Assembly (NCBI GenBank): GCA_963658575.1
Contig: CAVKQB010000012.1
Coordinates: 1 to 48,221, forward strand
From: W0P28-013 sp963658575
GTDB lineage: Bacteria > Bacteroidota > Bacteroidia > Bacteroidales > Paludibacteraceae
DNA length: 48,221 nt
Direction of reading: 5' to 3'
Notes under the pieces: model-generated
What the model was told of the DNA's origin: nothing
Databases searched by the model: none
Seen by the model: the letters and a program-made list of their open reading frames with translations, nothing else
Program-made: the position numbers and the translations under genes
Part shown: positions 1 through 11,153 of the stretch, piece by piece
How positions within the stretch are numbered: the first letter of the stretch is position 1
Layout: each line of letters begins with the position of its first letter

Positions 1-880
1 CCGATAGGGTTGCCTTGATGCTCATCGGGCGGTCGCCGTACTTCTCCCACCCGACATAGCCGCTCCAAGTGGTGCGGAGTGAGATGTGCTCGGTCTTGAC
101 AAGCATTTGCAGCCCGTACAGCACGGCATCGTTCTGCCGTCCGTTGTCCGTCTGCCAACATAGAAAGCCCGCACTGCCCGCAAAACGCAGTTCCACTGCC
201 GCATCGGTCGGATCTGCATAGGGGAAGGTCTTGCCTTGCCCGAAGTAGAGCGACTTGCCGATGGCCAAATCAAAAAAGTAGCCGGGGTCATCGTATTGGC
301 GTGCCTTCTCGAATCCGCCTCCGCTGGCGGTTTTCATAGCCGCACGCAGAACGATGTCGGGCACATATTTTCGGGCTTTGCACAACTGTATGTCGGTCGA
401 AATATAGACATCGCCAGCCTCGTGTCCGCGCATCGCTACCGAATCCTGCAGCCGACAGGTGCGCTGCCGTTCTGGTGTCATCTCGTACCATTCGGTAATG
501 GGAATCCAAAGTGTCAGATTCACGCGGTCGGTGAAGAGCGGAATGTGAACGCGCGCAAAAAGGTCGGCGGTACGGTCTTTTTGAAAACCGAAATAGCCGT
601 CGGCGGCCAGTTCGAGGCGGAGACGGCTCTCGGTGCGACCATCGAGCATATCGGGAATTGGGAAAGCATTCGGACCAAAATAGGCTGGCGCAATGCCCGT
701 GGGACTGCTGTAGTCGGAACGCTCGATGGGGACTATCGGTTCGTCGCCAGCCTTGGCTATCGTGCTGATAAAGAGCAATATCAGTGGCACAAATTTGCGA
801 AATCTACATAGAAAACCGCCCGACGGCACCAGCCACGCCCAAGCATCCAAACGCTCCAATAGTAAATCTCGCTTCTTCAC
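1..880 (-). CDS. Conserved Bacteroidales outer-membrane/secreted protein, 3'-truncated by the window edge
   Basis: An open frame of 293 codons runs from a GTG at 880 off the left edge. There is no in-frame ATG near the promoter, so GTG (VKKRDLLLERLD...) is the best start; a GTG further in is possible. A hydrophobic segment (FVPLILLFISTIAKAGD, about residues 36-52) looks like a late signal peptide, which suggests the true N-terminus could be shorter. The mature part has a conserved opening (SPTGIAPAYFGPNAFPIPDM) and alternating aromatic/polar stretches (YISTDIQL, AAMKTASGGG, GFLCWQTDNGRQNDAVLYG) typical of beta-barrel strands. From memory this matches a family of uncharacterised Bacteroidales proteins of about 320 residues; no function is known to me. 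It diverges from the helicase gene. Confidence 0.72.
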   Translation of the reverse strand, partial: MKKRDLLLERLDAWAWLVPSGGFLCRFRKFVPLILLFISTIAKAGDEPIVPIERSDYSSPTGIAPAYFGPNAFPIPDMLDGRTESRLRLELAADGYFGFQKDRTADLFARVHIPLFTDRVNLTLWIPITEWYEMTPERQRTCRLQDSVAMRGHEAGDVYISTDIQLCKARKYVPDIVLRAAMKTASGGGFEKARQYDDPGYFFDLAIGKSLYFGQGKTFPYADPTDAAVELRFAGSAGFLCWQTDNGRQNDAVLYGLQMLVKTEHISLRTTWSGYVGWEKYGDRPMSIKATLS

Positions 881-904
881 GCCAACATACTTTTCAATAG
901 AACA

Positions 905-913
905 GCAAAGATA
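905..913 (-). promoter_or_regulatory. Bacteroidota -7 promoter element for the left-edge gene
   Basis: The minus strand reads TATCTTTGC, a full match to TAnnTTTG, about 25 nt before the GTG start at 880. This supports that start over any upstream one. Confidence 0.6.
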
Positions 914-958
914 GACAAAAAAAGCGAGAAAACAGGCTCTGCCAACACGTTTTTTTTG

Positions 959-967
959 TAACTTTGC
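959..967 (+). promoter_or_regulatory. Bacteroidota -7 promoter element for the helicase gene
   Basis: TAACTTTGC lies 17 nt before the ATG at 985. It overlaps an upstream in-frame TTG (964), which rules that codon out as the start because it would lie at or before the transcription start. Confidence 0.7.
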
Positions 968-984
968 AAGAAATTTTACAAGAG

Positions 985-2265
<1,281 letters not shown>

Positions 2266-2279
2266 AAGCGCAACAAAAA

Positions 2280-2306
2280 AATCCCCGAAAATTCGGGGAT
2301 TTTTTA
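2280..2306. terminator. Bidirectional intrinsic terminator
   Basis: A perfect 10-bp stem (AATCCCCGAA / TTCGGGGATT) with a 2-nt loop has T-runs on its 3' side and A-runs on its 5' side. It can therefore end both the rightward helicase gene and the leftward pyrophosphatase gene. Confidence 0.85.
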
Positions 2307-2326
2307 TTGTTATCGGTCTGAAACGC

Positions 2327-4516
2327 TCAAAGCAGATGCCACGTTACCGTGAGTCCCGCCATGACGATGCTGACCATCGACATCAGTTTGATGAGAATGT
2401 TGAGCGACGGGCCAGCCGTGTCTTTGAACGGATCGCCTACGGTGTCGCCCACGACGGTAGCCTTGTGGCATTCGCTGCCCTTGCCGCCGTAGTTGCCCTC
2501 TTCGACATGCTTTTTGGCATTGTCCCACGCGCCGCCAGCGTTGGCCATGAACACCGCCAACACAAAACCGCAACTCAAACCGCCTATCAGCAAGCCAAGA
2601 ACGCCAGCCACGCCCAAAACCAAACCGGTAACCACCGGCACGATTATCGCCAAGAGCGACGGCAACAGCATCTCGTGCTGCGCGCCTTTGGTCGAAATAG
2701 CCACGCAACGCGCATAATCGGGATCGGCCTTGCCTTCGAGAATGCCAGCAATCTCGCGGAATTGACGGCGCACCTCCTCGACCATCTTTTGGGCAGCACG
2801 ACCGACGGCGTTCATCGTCAATCCGCAGAAAAGGAACGCCATCATCGCACCGATGAATATGCCGACCAGCACAATGGGGTTCATCAGATGCACGTTGTAA
2901 GCCTCCATAAAGTCGATAAGCGAAGCCTCGGCAGCCGCCATGCCGTTGGGCAAAGCCTCGCCCAGACGCACCAGCGCGATTTTTATCTCCTCGACATACG
3001 AAGCGAGCAATGCCAAAGCCGTGAGTGCCGCCGAACCGATGGCAAAACCTTTGCCCGTGGCAGCCGTGGTGTTACCAAGCGCGTCGAGCGCATCGGTGCG
3101 TTGGCGCACTTCGGGTTCAAGTCCGCTCATCTCGGCGTTGCCGCCAGCGTTGTCGGCTATCGGACCGTAAGCATCGGTAGCAAGGGTTATTCCCAACGTC
3201 GAAAGCATACCTACGGCTGCAATGCCGATGCCATACAAACCGAGCGACAGACTCTGCGACGTAAATGCGAGCGTAAAGCCATTGGCACACAAGTAGGACA
3301 AAATGATGGCAACGCCCACTGTTATAACGGGAATCGCCGTCGAAAGCATGCCGAGCCCAAGTCCCGAAATGATGACTGTAGCAGGACCTGTTTGCGAACT
3401 TTCGGACACTTTGCGCGTAGGTTTGTAGGTTTGCGAGGTGTAGTATTCGGTCGATTTACCGATGATGACGCCGGCCAGCAATCCGACGACAACCGACAGC
3501 GACACCTGCCACCATTGGTTGGTTTCGGTGCCAAACAGCCAAGCGAAAATGCCAAACGTGGCAAACGCTATCAGCACGGCAGCCGTGTTCGTGCCACGAC
3601 TCAGGGCTGCCAAAAGTTGTTTCATGCCTGCGCCCTCTTTGGTTTTCACCATGAAAATGCCGATGAGCGACAGCAGCACGCCCACCGCTGCAATGAGCGA
3701 CGGCGCAAGAACGGCCTTCAACTGCATGCCTTCCACGGCCGATGTAGCAAACGCCGAAGCGCCAAGAGCCATCGTCGCCAAGATGGAACCAGCGTACGAT
3801 TCGTACAGGTCGGCACCCATGCCAGCCACGTCGCCCACATTGTCGCCCACATTGTCGGCAATGGTAGCGGGATTGCGCGGGTCGTCTTCGGGAATGTTGT
3901 ATTCGGTTTTGCCCACCAAATCGGCACCAACGTCGGCCGCCTTGGTGTAGATGCCACCGCCCACACGCGCAAACAACGCCTGCGTCGATGCACCCATACC
4001 GAAAGTCAGCATGGTGGTGGTTATTATAATAAGGTGATTTTCGGCAGGAATGAAATGGTCGAGCACCAAGAACCACACCGAGATGTCGAGCAGAGCCAAG
4101 CCCACAACGACCAAGCCCATCACTGCGCCCGAACGGAAAGCCACCTGCAAACCGCTATTGAGCGACTGCCGAGCAGCGTTGGCGGTGCGCGCCGAAGCGT
4201 AAGTGGCCGTCTTCATGCCAAAAAATCCAGCCAAGCCCGAGAAAAAACCGCCCGTGAGGAATGCAAACCACACCCAGCCGTTTTGCAGGCCAAGCAGTGC
4301 CATCACGCCAAACAGCGCAGCCAAAATCACAAACACGATGGCCACCACTTTGTACTGTTGTTTGAGGTACGCCATCGCACCTTGGCGCACATGCGCCGCA
4401 ATTTTTTTCATCAAATCGGTGCCTTCGTCTTTTTTCAACATTTGGCGGTAGAACATGTAGGCCATAGCCAATGCCAGCACCGATGCCGCCAAGACAGCAT
4501 AAATCAAAAGTTTCAT
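2327..4516 (-). CDS. hppA: Membrane-bound ion-translocating pyrophosphatase, K+-dependent type
   Basis: A 729-residue integral membrane pump with about 16 hydrophobic segments that hydrolyses PPi to move H+ and/or Na+ across the inner membrane. The PPi/Mg-binding region is intact: GGGIYTKAADVGADLVGK, EDDPRNPATIADNVGDNVGD (around residues 195-235), and near the C-terminus GGAWDNAKKHVE and KATVVGDTVGDPFKDTAGPSLN. The switch position in GNTTAATGKG is Ala, where K+-independent enzymes carry Lys, so this should be a K+-dependent enzyme. Family knowledge says K+-dependent members include Na+ pumps and Na+/H+ dual pumps, the latter known from Bacteroides. Ion choice cannot be decided from this alone. 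It lies 67 nt downstream of the nucleosidase-like gene on the same strand, and I see no convincing promoter of its own. Confidence 0.95.
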   Translation of the reverse strand: MKLLIYAVLAASVLALAMAYMFYRQMLKKDEGTDLMKKIAAHVRQGAMAYLKQQYKVVAIVFVILAALFGVMALLGLQNGWVWFAFLTGGFFSGLAGFFGMKTATYASARTANAARQSLNSGLQVAFRSGAVMGLVVVGLALLDISVWFLVLDHFIPAENHLIIITTTMLTFGMGASTQALFARVGGGIYTKAADVGADLVGKTEYNIPEDDPRNPATIADNVGDNVGDVAGMGADLYESYAGSILATMALGASAFATSAVEGMQLKAVLAPSLIAAVGVLLSLIGIFMVKTKEGAGMKQLLAALSRGTNTAAVLIAFATFGIFAWLFGTETNQWWQVSLSVVVGLLAGVIIGKSTEYYTSQTYKPTRKVSESSQTGPATVIISGLGLGMLSTAIPVITVGVAIILSYLCANGFTLAFTSQSLSLGLYGIGIAAVGMLSTLGITLATDAYGPIADNAGGNAEMSGLEPEVRQRTDALDALGNTTAATGKGFAIGSAALTALALLASYVEEIKIALVRLGEALPNGMAAAEASLIDFMEAYNVHLMNPIVLVGIFIGAMMAFLFCGLTMNAVGRAAQKMVEEVRRQFREIAGILEGKADPDYARCVAISTKGAQHEMLLPSLLAIIVPVVTGLVLGVAGVLGLLIGGLSCGFVLAVFMANAGGAWDNAKKHVEEGNYGGKGSECHKATVVGDTVGDPFKDTAGPSLNILIKLMSMVSIVMAGLTVTWHLL

Positions 4517-4583
4517 GATTGTGTTTTTTAGGTTATTAGATTAGTGTTGTTGATGCAATTTCAGATGTATTGATCTGGTCAAG

Positions 4584-5345
4584 TTAAGGTGTTTGGTTGT
4601 TAAGCAGGCGAAGCAGCGATTGCACGATGGCAACGTTGTATTTCGCCGAGAAATCGGTTTTGAAACGTTCGGTTTGTTCGTCGTTGGCGGTTTCGTTGGC
4701 CGCCTCGACCACGGTGCGCACAAACACAAACGGCACAGCAAAAGCGACGCACACCTGCGCCATCGCGCCGCTCTCCATGTCGGCGCACAGCACCGACGGC
4801 AAATTGCGATTGATGGCCGCCTTGCGCGCGGCACCCGTTATCAGCAAGTCGCCACAAGCGATGTCGCCCAATTGCAACTTGGGCGCAGCGATGCCGTAGT
4901 CCATCAGTTGCCGCCGCAGGTCTTTCGCCTGTTTCAGCAGATTGTGCACCGCATCGGCAGCCAGCCGTTGGTCGTGCTCCTGCGTGGCATACGATGTTGC
5001 GCCCGACAGCGGAATCTCGTAGCGACGAAAGAGCGGCCGCATGTCCATATCGTGCTGAAAAAGCCGCTGCGCCACCACAATATCGCCGATGTTCAGTTCG
5101 GGAACAACTGCGCTCCCCTGCCCTATCGACACGACGAAATCGGGTTTGAACCGTTCCAACAGAAGCGACACGGTAAGAGCGGCAGCCACTTTGCCCCAAT
5201 GCGAAAACACGACAATCACCTCGTTGCCAGCACAGTCGAACGTGTAGAACACACGCCCGCACGCCTCCACCACCTCCTTGTGTTCGATGGGTTCGACGAG
5301 CCGTTCCACCTCCTCGTACTGCGCTGTTACAATGGCGATTTTCAT
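4584..5345 (-). CDS. 5'-methylthioadenosine/S-adenosylhomocysteine nucleosidase-like protein with a changed catalytic position
   Basis: 253 residues, PNP/UDP phosphorylase fold. The N-terminus (MKIAIVTAQYEEVERL) aligns with E. coli MtnN including Glu12. HWGKVAAALTVSLLLERFKPD, GDIVVAQ and the nucleoside/ribose motif ADMESGAMAQV (Glu191) are also conserved. The catalytic-acid segment, RAISDVAD in E. coli, reads RTVVEAAN here, placing Glu214 where Asp197 should be. The enzyme may still cleave MTA/SAH, or it may act on another purine nucleoside or futalosine-like substrate, so I leave the symbol blank. It lies between pgi (upstream, across a repeat array) and hppA. The ATG at 5345 is preceded by the pyrimidine-rich end of the array. 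Confidence 0.8.
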   Translation of the reverse strand: MKIAIVTAQYEEVERLVEPIEHKEVVEACGRVFYTFDCAGNEVIVVFSHWGKVAAALTVSLLLERFKPDFVVSIGQGSAVVPELNIGDIVVAQRLFQHDMDMRPLFRRYEIPLSGATSYATQEHDQRLAADAVHNLLKQAKDLRRQLMDYGIAAPKLQLGDIACGDLLITGAARKAAINRNLPSVLCADMESGAMAQVCVAFAVPFVFVRTVVEAANETANDEQTERFKTDFSAKYNVAIVQSLLRLLNNQTP

Positions 5346-5360
5346 TTTATCGGCAAAAAA

Positions 5361-5600
5361 AGTATGAAAGTGAGAAAGTGTGAAAGTGAGAAAGTGTGAA
5401 AGTTTATAAAGTTAAAAAGTCTATAAAGTGGAAAGTTGATTAGTTGATTGGTTGCTCAGTTGATTATTGTGCAAATAAATTTGTAAATCTGTCAATTTGT
5501 AAATCCGTCAATTTTTCATTGTCAATTAACAACACTCCTCACTCCTAACTCCTCACTCCTAACTCCTAACTACTAACTTCTCACTACTAACTGCTAACTA
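5361..5600 (-). repeat. Intercistronic heptamer/octamer array A (pgi to nucleosidase gap)
   Basis: Read leftward, the array begins with the pgi stop codon TAG (5600-5598), which runs straight into nine heptamers of type GT(T/G)AGNA. Then follow octamers ATTGACGG/ATTTACAA, AATCAACT-type units, and finally five ACTTTCAC/ACTTTCTC-type octamers ending about 15 nt before the nucleosidase ATG. The first part is almost free of C and the last part almost free of G. A 42-nt piece (5443-5484) recurs in array B (7011-7052) with one mismatch. No ORF of interest is present. Confidence 0.85.
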
Positions 5601-6938
5601 TTTCAGTTTTGCTTTGATGGCTTTCGAGGCCTCCTCGTAGCCGGGTTTGTCGAGCAGAGCAAACATATTTTTCTTGTAAGCCTCCACACCGGGCTGGTCA
5701 AACGGATTCACACCAAGCATGTAACCGCTTATGCCACAGGCCTTTTCGAAGAAATAGAGCAACTCGCCCAAGTAGTATTCGTTCAGCGCGGGCAGTTCTA
5801 TTTTCAGGTTCGGCACACCACCATCGACGTGAGCGAGCATGGTGCCGAGTTCGGCCATCTTGTTCACTTCGTCCACGCGTTTGCCAGCGAGGAAATTGAG
5901 CCCGTCGAGGTTGGCGTCGTCGTGCGGCACGCGCACTTCGTGGTTCATCGCGGCCACCGAAATCACCGTTTCGAATATGGTGCGCTCGCCGTCCTGAATC
6001 CACTGCCCCATCGAGTGCAGATCGGTGGTGAAATCGACCGATGCGGGGAAAATGCCTTTGTGTTCCTTGCCTTCGCTCTCGCCGTAGAGTTGTTTCCACC
6101 ACTCCGATACGTAGTGGAGTTTCGGGTGGAAATTGACGAGTATTTCGATTTTCTTGCCCGATTTATAGAGTTCGTTGCGCACGGCAGCATATTGAGCGGC
6201 AGGATTTTCGTCGAATTTCTCCGAAGCGCAAACCTCCTGCATACGGCTGGCACCGGCCACCAGTTGGCGCACATCGAAACCCGCTGTGGCAATGGGCAAC
6301 AATCCCACCGGCGACAGCACCGAGAAGCGGCCGCCCACATTGTCGGCAATGACGAACGTCTTGTAGCCCTCTTGCGTAGCCAACGTGCGCAATGCGCCGC
6401 GCGATTTGTCGGTGATGCAGACAATCGCATCTTTGGCGGCGGCTTTGCCTTGTTGCGCTTCGAGTTGCGTTTTCAGCATACGGAAGGCCAACGCTGGCTC
6501 CGTGGTTGTGCCCGATTTCGAGATACAGATGATGCCAAACCGTTTGTCTTTCAGCATCTCCTGCAATTCGTACAGATAATCTTCGCCGATATTCTGACCC
6601 GCATAGACAATCACGGGCGCATCGTGCTTGCTTTTGAGCCATTCGAACGAGTTCGACAGGGCTTCGATGACGGCTTTGGCACCCAGATAACTGCCACCAA
6701 TACCAATAACCACCACTACTTCGCAGCGTTCGCGCAGCGTTTTGGCGGCAGCCTCTATGGCATCGAGTTCGACCATAATGTCGCTTGGCAGCCGAAGCCA
6801 ACCAAGAAAATCATTGCCTTTGCCCGTGCCTTCGTGCAGCATGTGCAGGCAATCGGCGGCTTTGGCCGCATACGATTTCACAGCGTCGGCCGATACGCAG
6901 CCATACGCCTTTTCGATGTTCAGTTTAATCTCTTTCAT
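5598..6938 (-). CDS. pgi: Glucose-6-phosphate isomerase
   Basis: 446 residues, close to the usual length of the short bacterial form. It interconverts glucose-6-P and fructose-6-P in the cytosol (glycolysis/gluconeogenesis). Recognisable features: VVVIGIGGSYLGAKAVIEAL (phosphosugar-binding start, around residue 75), the CISKSGTTTEPALAFR loop, NVGGRFSVLSPVGLLP with the catalytic-site Arg, and the C-terminal region QPGVEAYKKNMFALL with the Lys seen in the PGI signature. It sits between gpsA and the nucleosidase gene, all leftward, but separated from both by repeat arrays of about 240-370 nt. Its stop codon TAG is the first unit of array A. Confidence 0.96.
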   Translation of the reverse strand: MKEIKLNIEKAYGCVSADAVKSYAAKAADCLHMLHEGTGKGNDFLGWLRLPSDIMVELDAIEAAAKTLRERCEVVVVIGIGGSYLGAKAVIEALSNSFEWLKSKHDAPVIVYAGQNIGEDYLYELQEMLKDKRFGIICISKSGTTTEPALAFRMLKTQLEAQQGKAAAKDAIVCITDKSRGALRTLATQEGYKTFVIADNVGGRFSVLSPVGLLPIATAGFDVRQLVAGASRMQEVCASEKFDENPAAQYAAVRNELYKSGKKIEILVNFHPKLHYVSEWWKQLYGESEGKEHKGIFPASVDFTTDLHSMGQWIQDGERTIFETVISVAAMNHEVRVPHDDANLDGLNFLAGKRVDEVNKMAELGTMLAHVDGGVPNLKIELPALNEYYLGELLYFFEKACGISGYMLGVNPFDQPGVEAYKKNMFALLDKPGYEEASKAIKAKLK

Positions 6939-7312
6939 ATCTTTGGGTATTTCAATTATTTGTTGATTTGGGGATTTGGGGATTTGGTTATTTGGAAATT
7001 GGGTTGTTCAGTTGATTGGTTGATCAGTTGATTATTGTGCAAATAAATTTGTCAATCTGATATCTGAAATTTCGTCTTGTGTCTTGCTACTTGTGTCTTG
7101 CTACTAAAAATTTGGTTATTTGGATATTTGGTTTAATTCGACAATTTGAAATTGATTAAATAATTGGAAATTAGATAATTGAATAATTGTCTTGCTACTT
7201 GCTACTTGCTACTCATATCTTGCTACTAACAAATTGTCTTTGTTCTTTGCTCTTTACTCTCTCACCTCTAACCTCTAACCTCTAACCTCTAACCTCTAAC
7301 CTCTAACCTAAA
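6939..7312 (-). repeat. Intercistronic heptamer/octamer array B (gpsA to pgi gap)
   Basis: This fills the whole 374-nt gap. Read leftward it has six perfect GGTTAGA-phase heptamers (7306-7265; CCTCTAA on the plus strand), then GAGCAAA/GAACAAA and GTAGCAA heptamers. These are followed by an AATTATTC block, CCAAATAA octamers, a second GTAGCAA block, AATCAACT-type octamers and a final run of AAATCCCC/AAATAACC octamers that abuts the pgi ATG. A 39-nt block (7150-7188) is identical to one in array C and has one mismatch to one in array E. I see no gene in it. Confidence 0.85.
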
Positions 7313-8314
7313 TTACTGCAACTTTTTCGTCAGTTCGCGCATCACATACGATGGCATTCGGCGTTGGTAGAGAATGGCGTACACGGCATCGAGAATCGGC
7401 ATGTTCACTTGGTATTTCTCGTTTATCTCGTGTATGCATTTGGTACCGTAGTAGCCTTCGGCTATCATCTCCATCTCCACTTGGGCGGTTTTCACGCTGT
7501 AGCCTTTGCCTATCATAGTGCCAAAGGTGCGGTTGCGGCTGAATTTGGAGTAGGCCGTTACGAGCAGGTCGCCCAAATAGACCGATTCCTGCAAATTGCG
7601 GTGAAACGGATGCACAGCGTTGCAAAAGCGGTTCATCTCCTGAATGGCGTTCGACACGAGCACCGCCTGAAAATTGTCGCCATACTTCAGTCCGTGGCAA
7701 ACGCCCACGGCTATGGCGTAGATGTTTTTCATCACCGATGCGTACTCGATGCCGCATGTGTCGTCGCTGGTGTAGGTCTGCACGTAGCGGTTGGTGAAGA
7801 GTGCCGATAGTTGGCGTGCGCGGTCGCGGTCGGCACAAGCGACAGTCAGGTACGACGTGCGCTCCAACGCCACCTCTTCGGCGTGGCACGGGCCGCTCAA
7901 CACGGCTATGCGGTCGAACGGAACGCCATACATTTGGTGAAAATACTCCGAAACGACCATATTCTCGTCGGGCACAATGCCTTTGATGGCCGACATCACT
8001 ATTTTACCATCGAGCCGCAGCCGCAATTTTTTAAGGTGTTGTTTCAGAAATGGTGACGGCGTGGCAAAAATCAGCACGTCGGCAGTTTTTACAGCCTGAT
8101 TTATTTTAGAGGTGAAATGTATGCGATCGATATCGAATTTCACGCTCGACAGATACGACGGATTGCGGCTCGTGCGCACAAATTCGTCTATTTGGTCTTG
8201 ACGGCGCATGTACCAGACGATTTCGGGCTGCGAATCGAGCAAAATCTTCGCGATGCCCGTCGCCCAACTGCCGCCGCCTATCACTGCGACCTTCAAATGT
8301 GATTCTTCTTCCAT
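7313..8314 (-). CDS. gpsA: Glycerol-3-phosphate dehydrogenase [NAD(P)+]
   Basis: 333 residues. It reduces dihydroxyacetone phosphate to sn-glycerol-3-phosphate, the backbone for phospholipids, in the cytosol. The N-terminal Rossmann motif is VAVIGGGSWATGIAKIL (residues 9-25). SAIKGI, the catalytic region SVMKNIYAIAVGVCHGLKYGDN and the closing signature GDLLVTAYSKFSRNRTFG are all present. The ATG at 8314 puts about six residues before the dinucleotide fold, as usual. A -7 element lies about 140 nt upstream, giving a rather long leader. Downstream is repeat array B, then pgi. Confidence 0.95.
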   Translation of the reverse strand: MEEESHLKVAVIGGGSWATGIAKILLDSQPEIVWYMRRQDQIDEFVRTSRNPSYLSSVKFDIDRIHFTSKINQAVKTADVLIFATPSPFLKQHLKKLRLRLDGKIVMSAIKGIVPDENMVVSEYFHQMYGVPFDRIAVLSGPCHAEEVALERTSYLTVACADRDRARQLSALFTNRYVQTYTSDDTCGIEYASVMKNIYAIAVGVCHGLKYGDNFQAVLVSNAIQEMNRFCNAVHPFHRNLQESVYLGDLLVTAYSKFSRNRTFGTMIGKGYSVKTAQVEMEMIAEGYYGTKCIHEINEKYQVNMPILDAVYAILYQRRMPSYVMRELTKKLQ

Positions 8315-8450
8315 GTTTTTCTCTCAATTTTTGTTCAGGCCAAAAACGACCGCACGCCACCCGAAGCACGGCAACTGTTTGCACACCAAAAACTTAGCAA
8401 ACTGCGCACGCACCACAAACAACGGCCGATACTCGCCTGTATTCAATCTA

Positions 8451-8458
8451 CAAATGTA
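8451..8458 (-). promoter_or_regulatory. Candidate -7 promoter element for gpsA
   Basis: The minus strand reads TACATTTG, with a TTTG about 20 nt upstream that could be the -33 element. The distance to the gpsA ATG (about 137 nt) makes this less certain than the other promoters. Confidence 0.45.
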
Positions 8459-8581
8459 AGTATTTCTTTTGGAACAAAGCAACATTTTTGCAGAAAACTG
8501 CCAACAGCATCGCCAACCGCCTGAATATCAAACAGAAACGCAATACTGCACCAAGCGATAGCGTATATCAAAAAGTTTTTG

Positions 8582-8590
8582 TAACTTTGC
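8582..8590 (+). promoter_or_regulatory. Bacteroidota -7 promoter element for pnp
   Basis: TAACTTTGC lies 37 nt before the pnp ATG. The same 9-mer precedes the helicase, rlmB and fumarase genes in this window. Confidence 0.7.
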
Positions 8591-8627
8591 ACGAATTTTT
8601 AGAGGTAAAATTTTAATGTAATTTTTT

Positions 8628-10874
<2,247 letters not shown>

Positions 10875-10881
10875 AAACACC

Positions 10882-10914
10882 CTGCCGACGTGCGTTGCAA
10901 AGCGCACATCGGTA
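10882..10914 (+). other. Stem-loop between pnp and tRNA-Arg
   Basis: TGCCGA/TCGGTA and GTGCG/CGCAC pair around a small mismatch and a 7-8 nt loop. There is no T-run after it, so it is more likely a 3'-end stabiliser or a processing site than an intrinsic terminator. It ends about 6 nt before the tRNA. Confidence 0.45.
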
Positions 10915-10919
10915 GGCAC

Positions 10920-10991
10920 GCGCCCATAGTTTAATGGATAGAATGAGGGATTCCGGTTCCCTTGGTTACGGTTCGATTCCGTATGGGCGTA
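10920..10991 (+). tRNA. tRNA-Arg (anticodon CCG)
   Basis: A 72-nt cloverleaf. The acceptor stem GCGCCCA pairs with TGGGCGT (G-T at the first pair), followed by T8-A9, D-stem GTTT/GAAT, anticodon stem AGGGA/TCCCT with loop TTCCGGT giving anticodon CCG (reads CGG), T-stem TACGG/CCGTA with loop TTCGATT, and discriminator A. The 3' CCA is not encoded. It lies 45 nt after pnp and may be co-transcribed. Confidence 0.93.
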
Positions 10992-11048
10992 CAAAAAATT
11001 TCTGCGATTTTCCGCAAACCTGCGCCAAATCGGCAAAAAACAGCAATG

Positions 11049-11084
11049 AACAGGGCAACTCGAAACGCCCTGTTTGTCGTTTTT
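11049..11084 (+). terminator. Intrinsic terminator after tRNA-Arg
   Basis: An 8-bp stem AACAGGGC / GCCCTGTT with a 10-nt loop is followed by TGTCGTTTTT. It ends the pnp-tRNA transcription unit before the convergent metallo-hydrolase gene. Confidence 0.75.
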
Positions 11085-11153
11085 AGGAAACAAAAAGAAG
11101 CGATGTCGTACCCTGCGTCGTACCCTGAAAATGGGGAAACGCGAGCAAAACGA

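Larger units (their letters stand above)
8315..8627. other. Divergent gpsA/pnp intergenic region
   Basis: 313 nt without a convincing gene. It holds the gpsA promoter element at 8451-8458 and the pnp element at 8582-8590. The 136 nt between 8315 and 8450 would be the gpsA leader; I see no riboswitch or clear hairpin there and no repeat array. Confidence 0.5.

Noticed and set aside
7265..7306. Telomere-like sequence suggesting eukaryotic DNA or a linear end
   Set aside because: It is six units inside a bacterial intergenic array between gpsA and pgi; neighbouring units of the same period are degenerate, and there is no chromosome end here.
5361..7312. CRISPR arrays as an explanation for the intergenic repeats
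   Set aside because: There are no constant 23-47 nt repeats separated by unique spacers, and no cas genes; the periodicity is 7 and 8 nt throughout.
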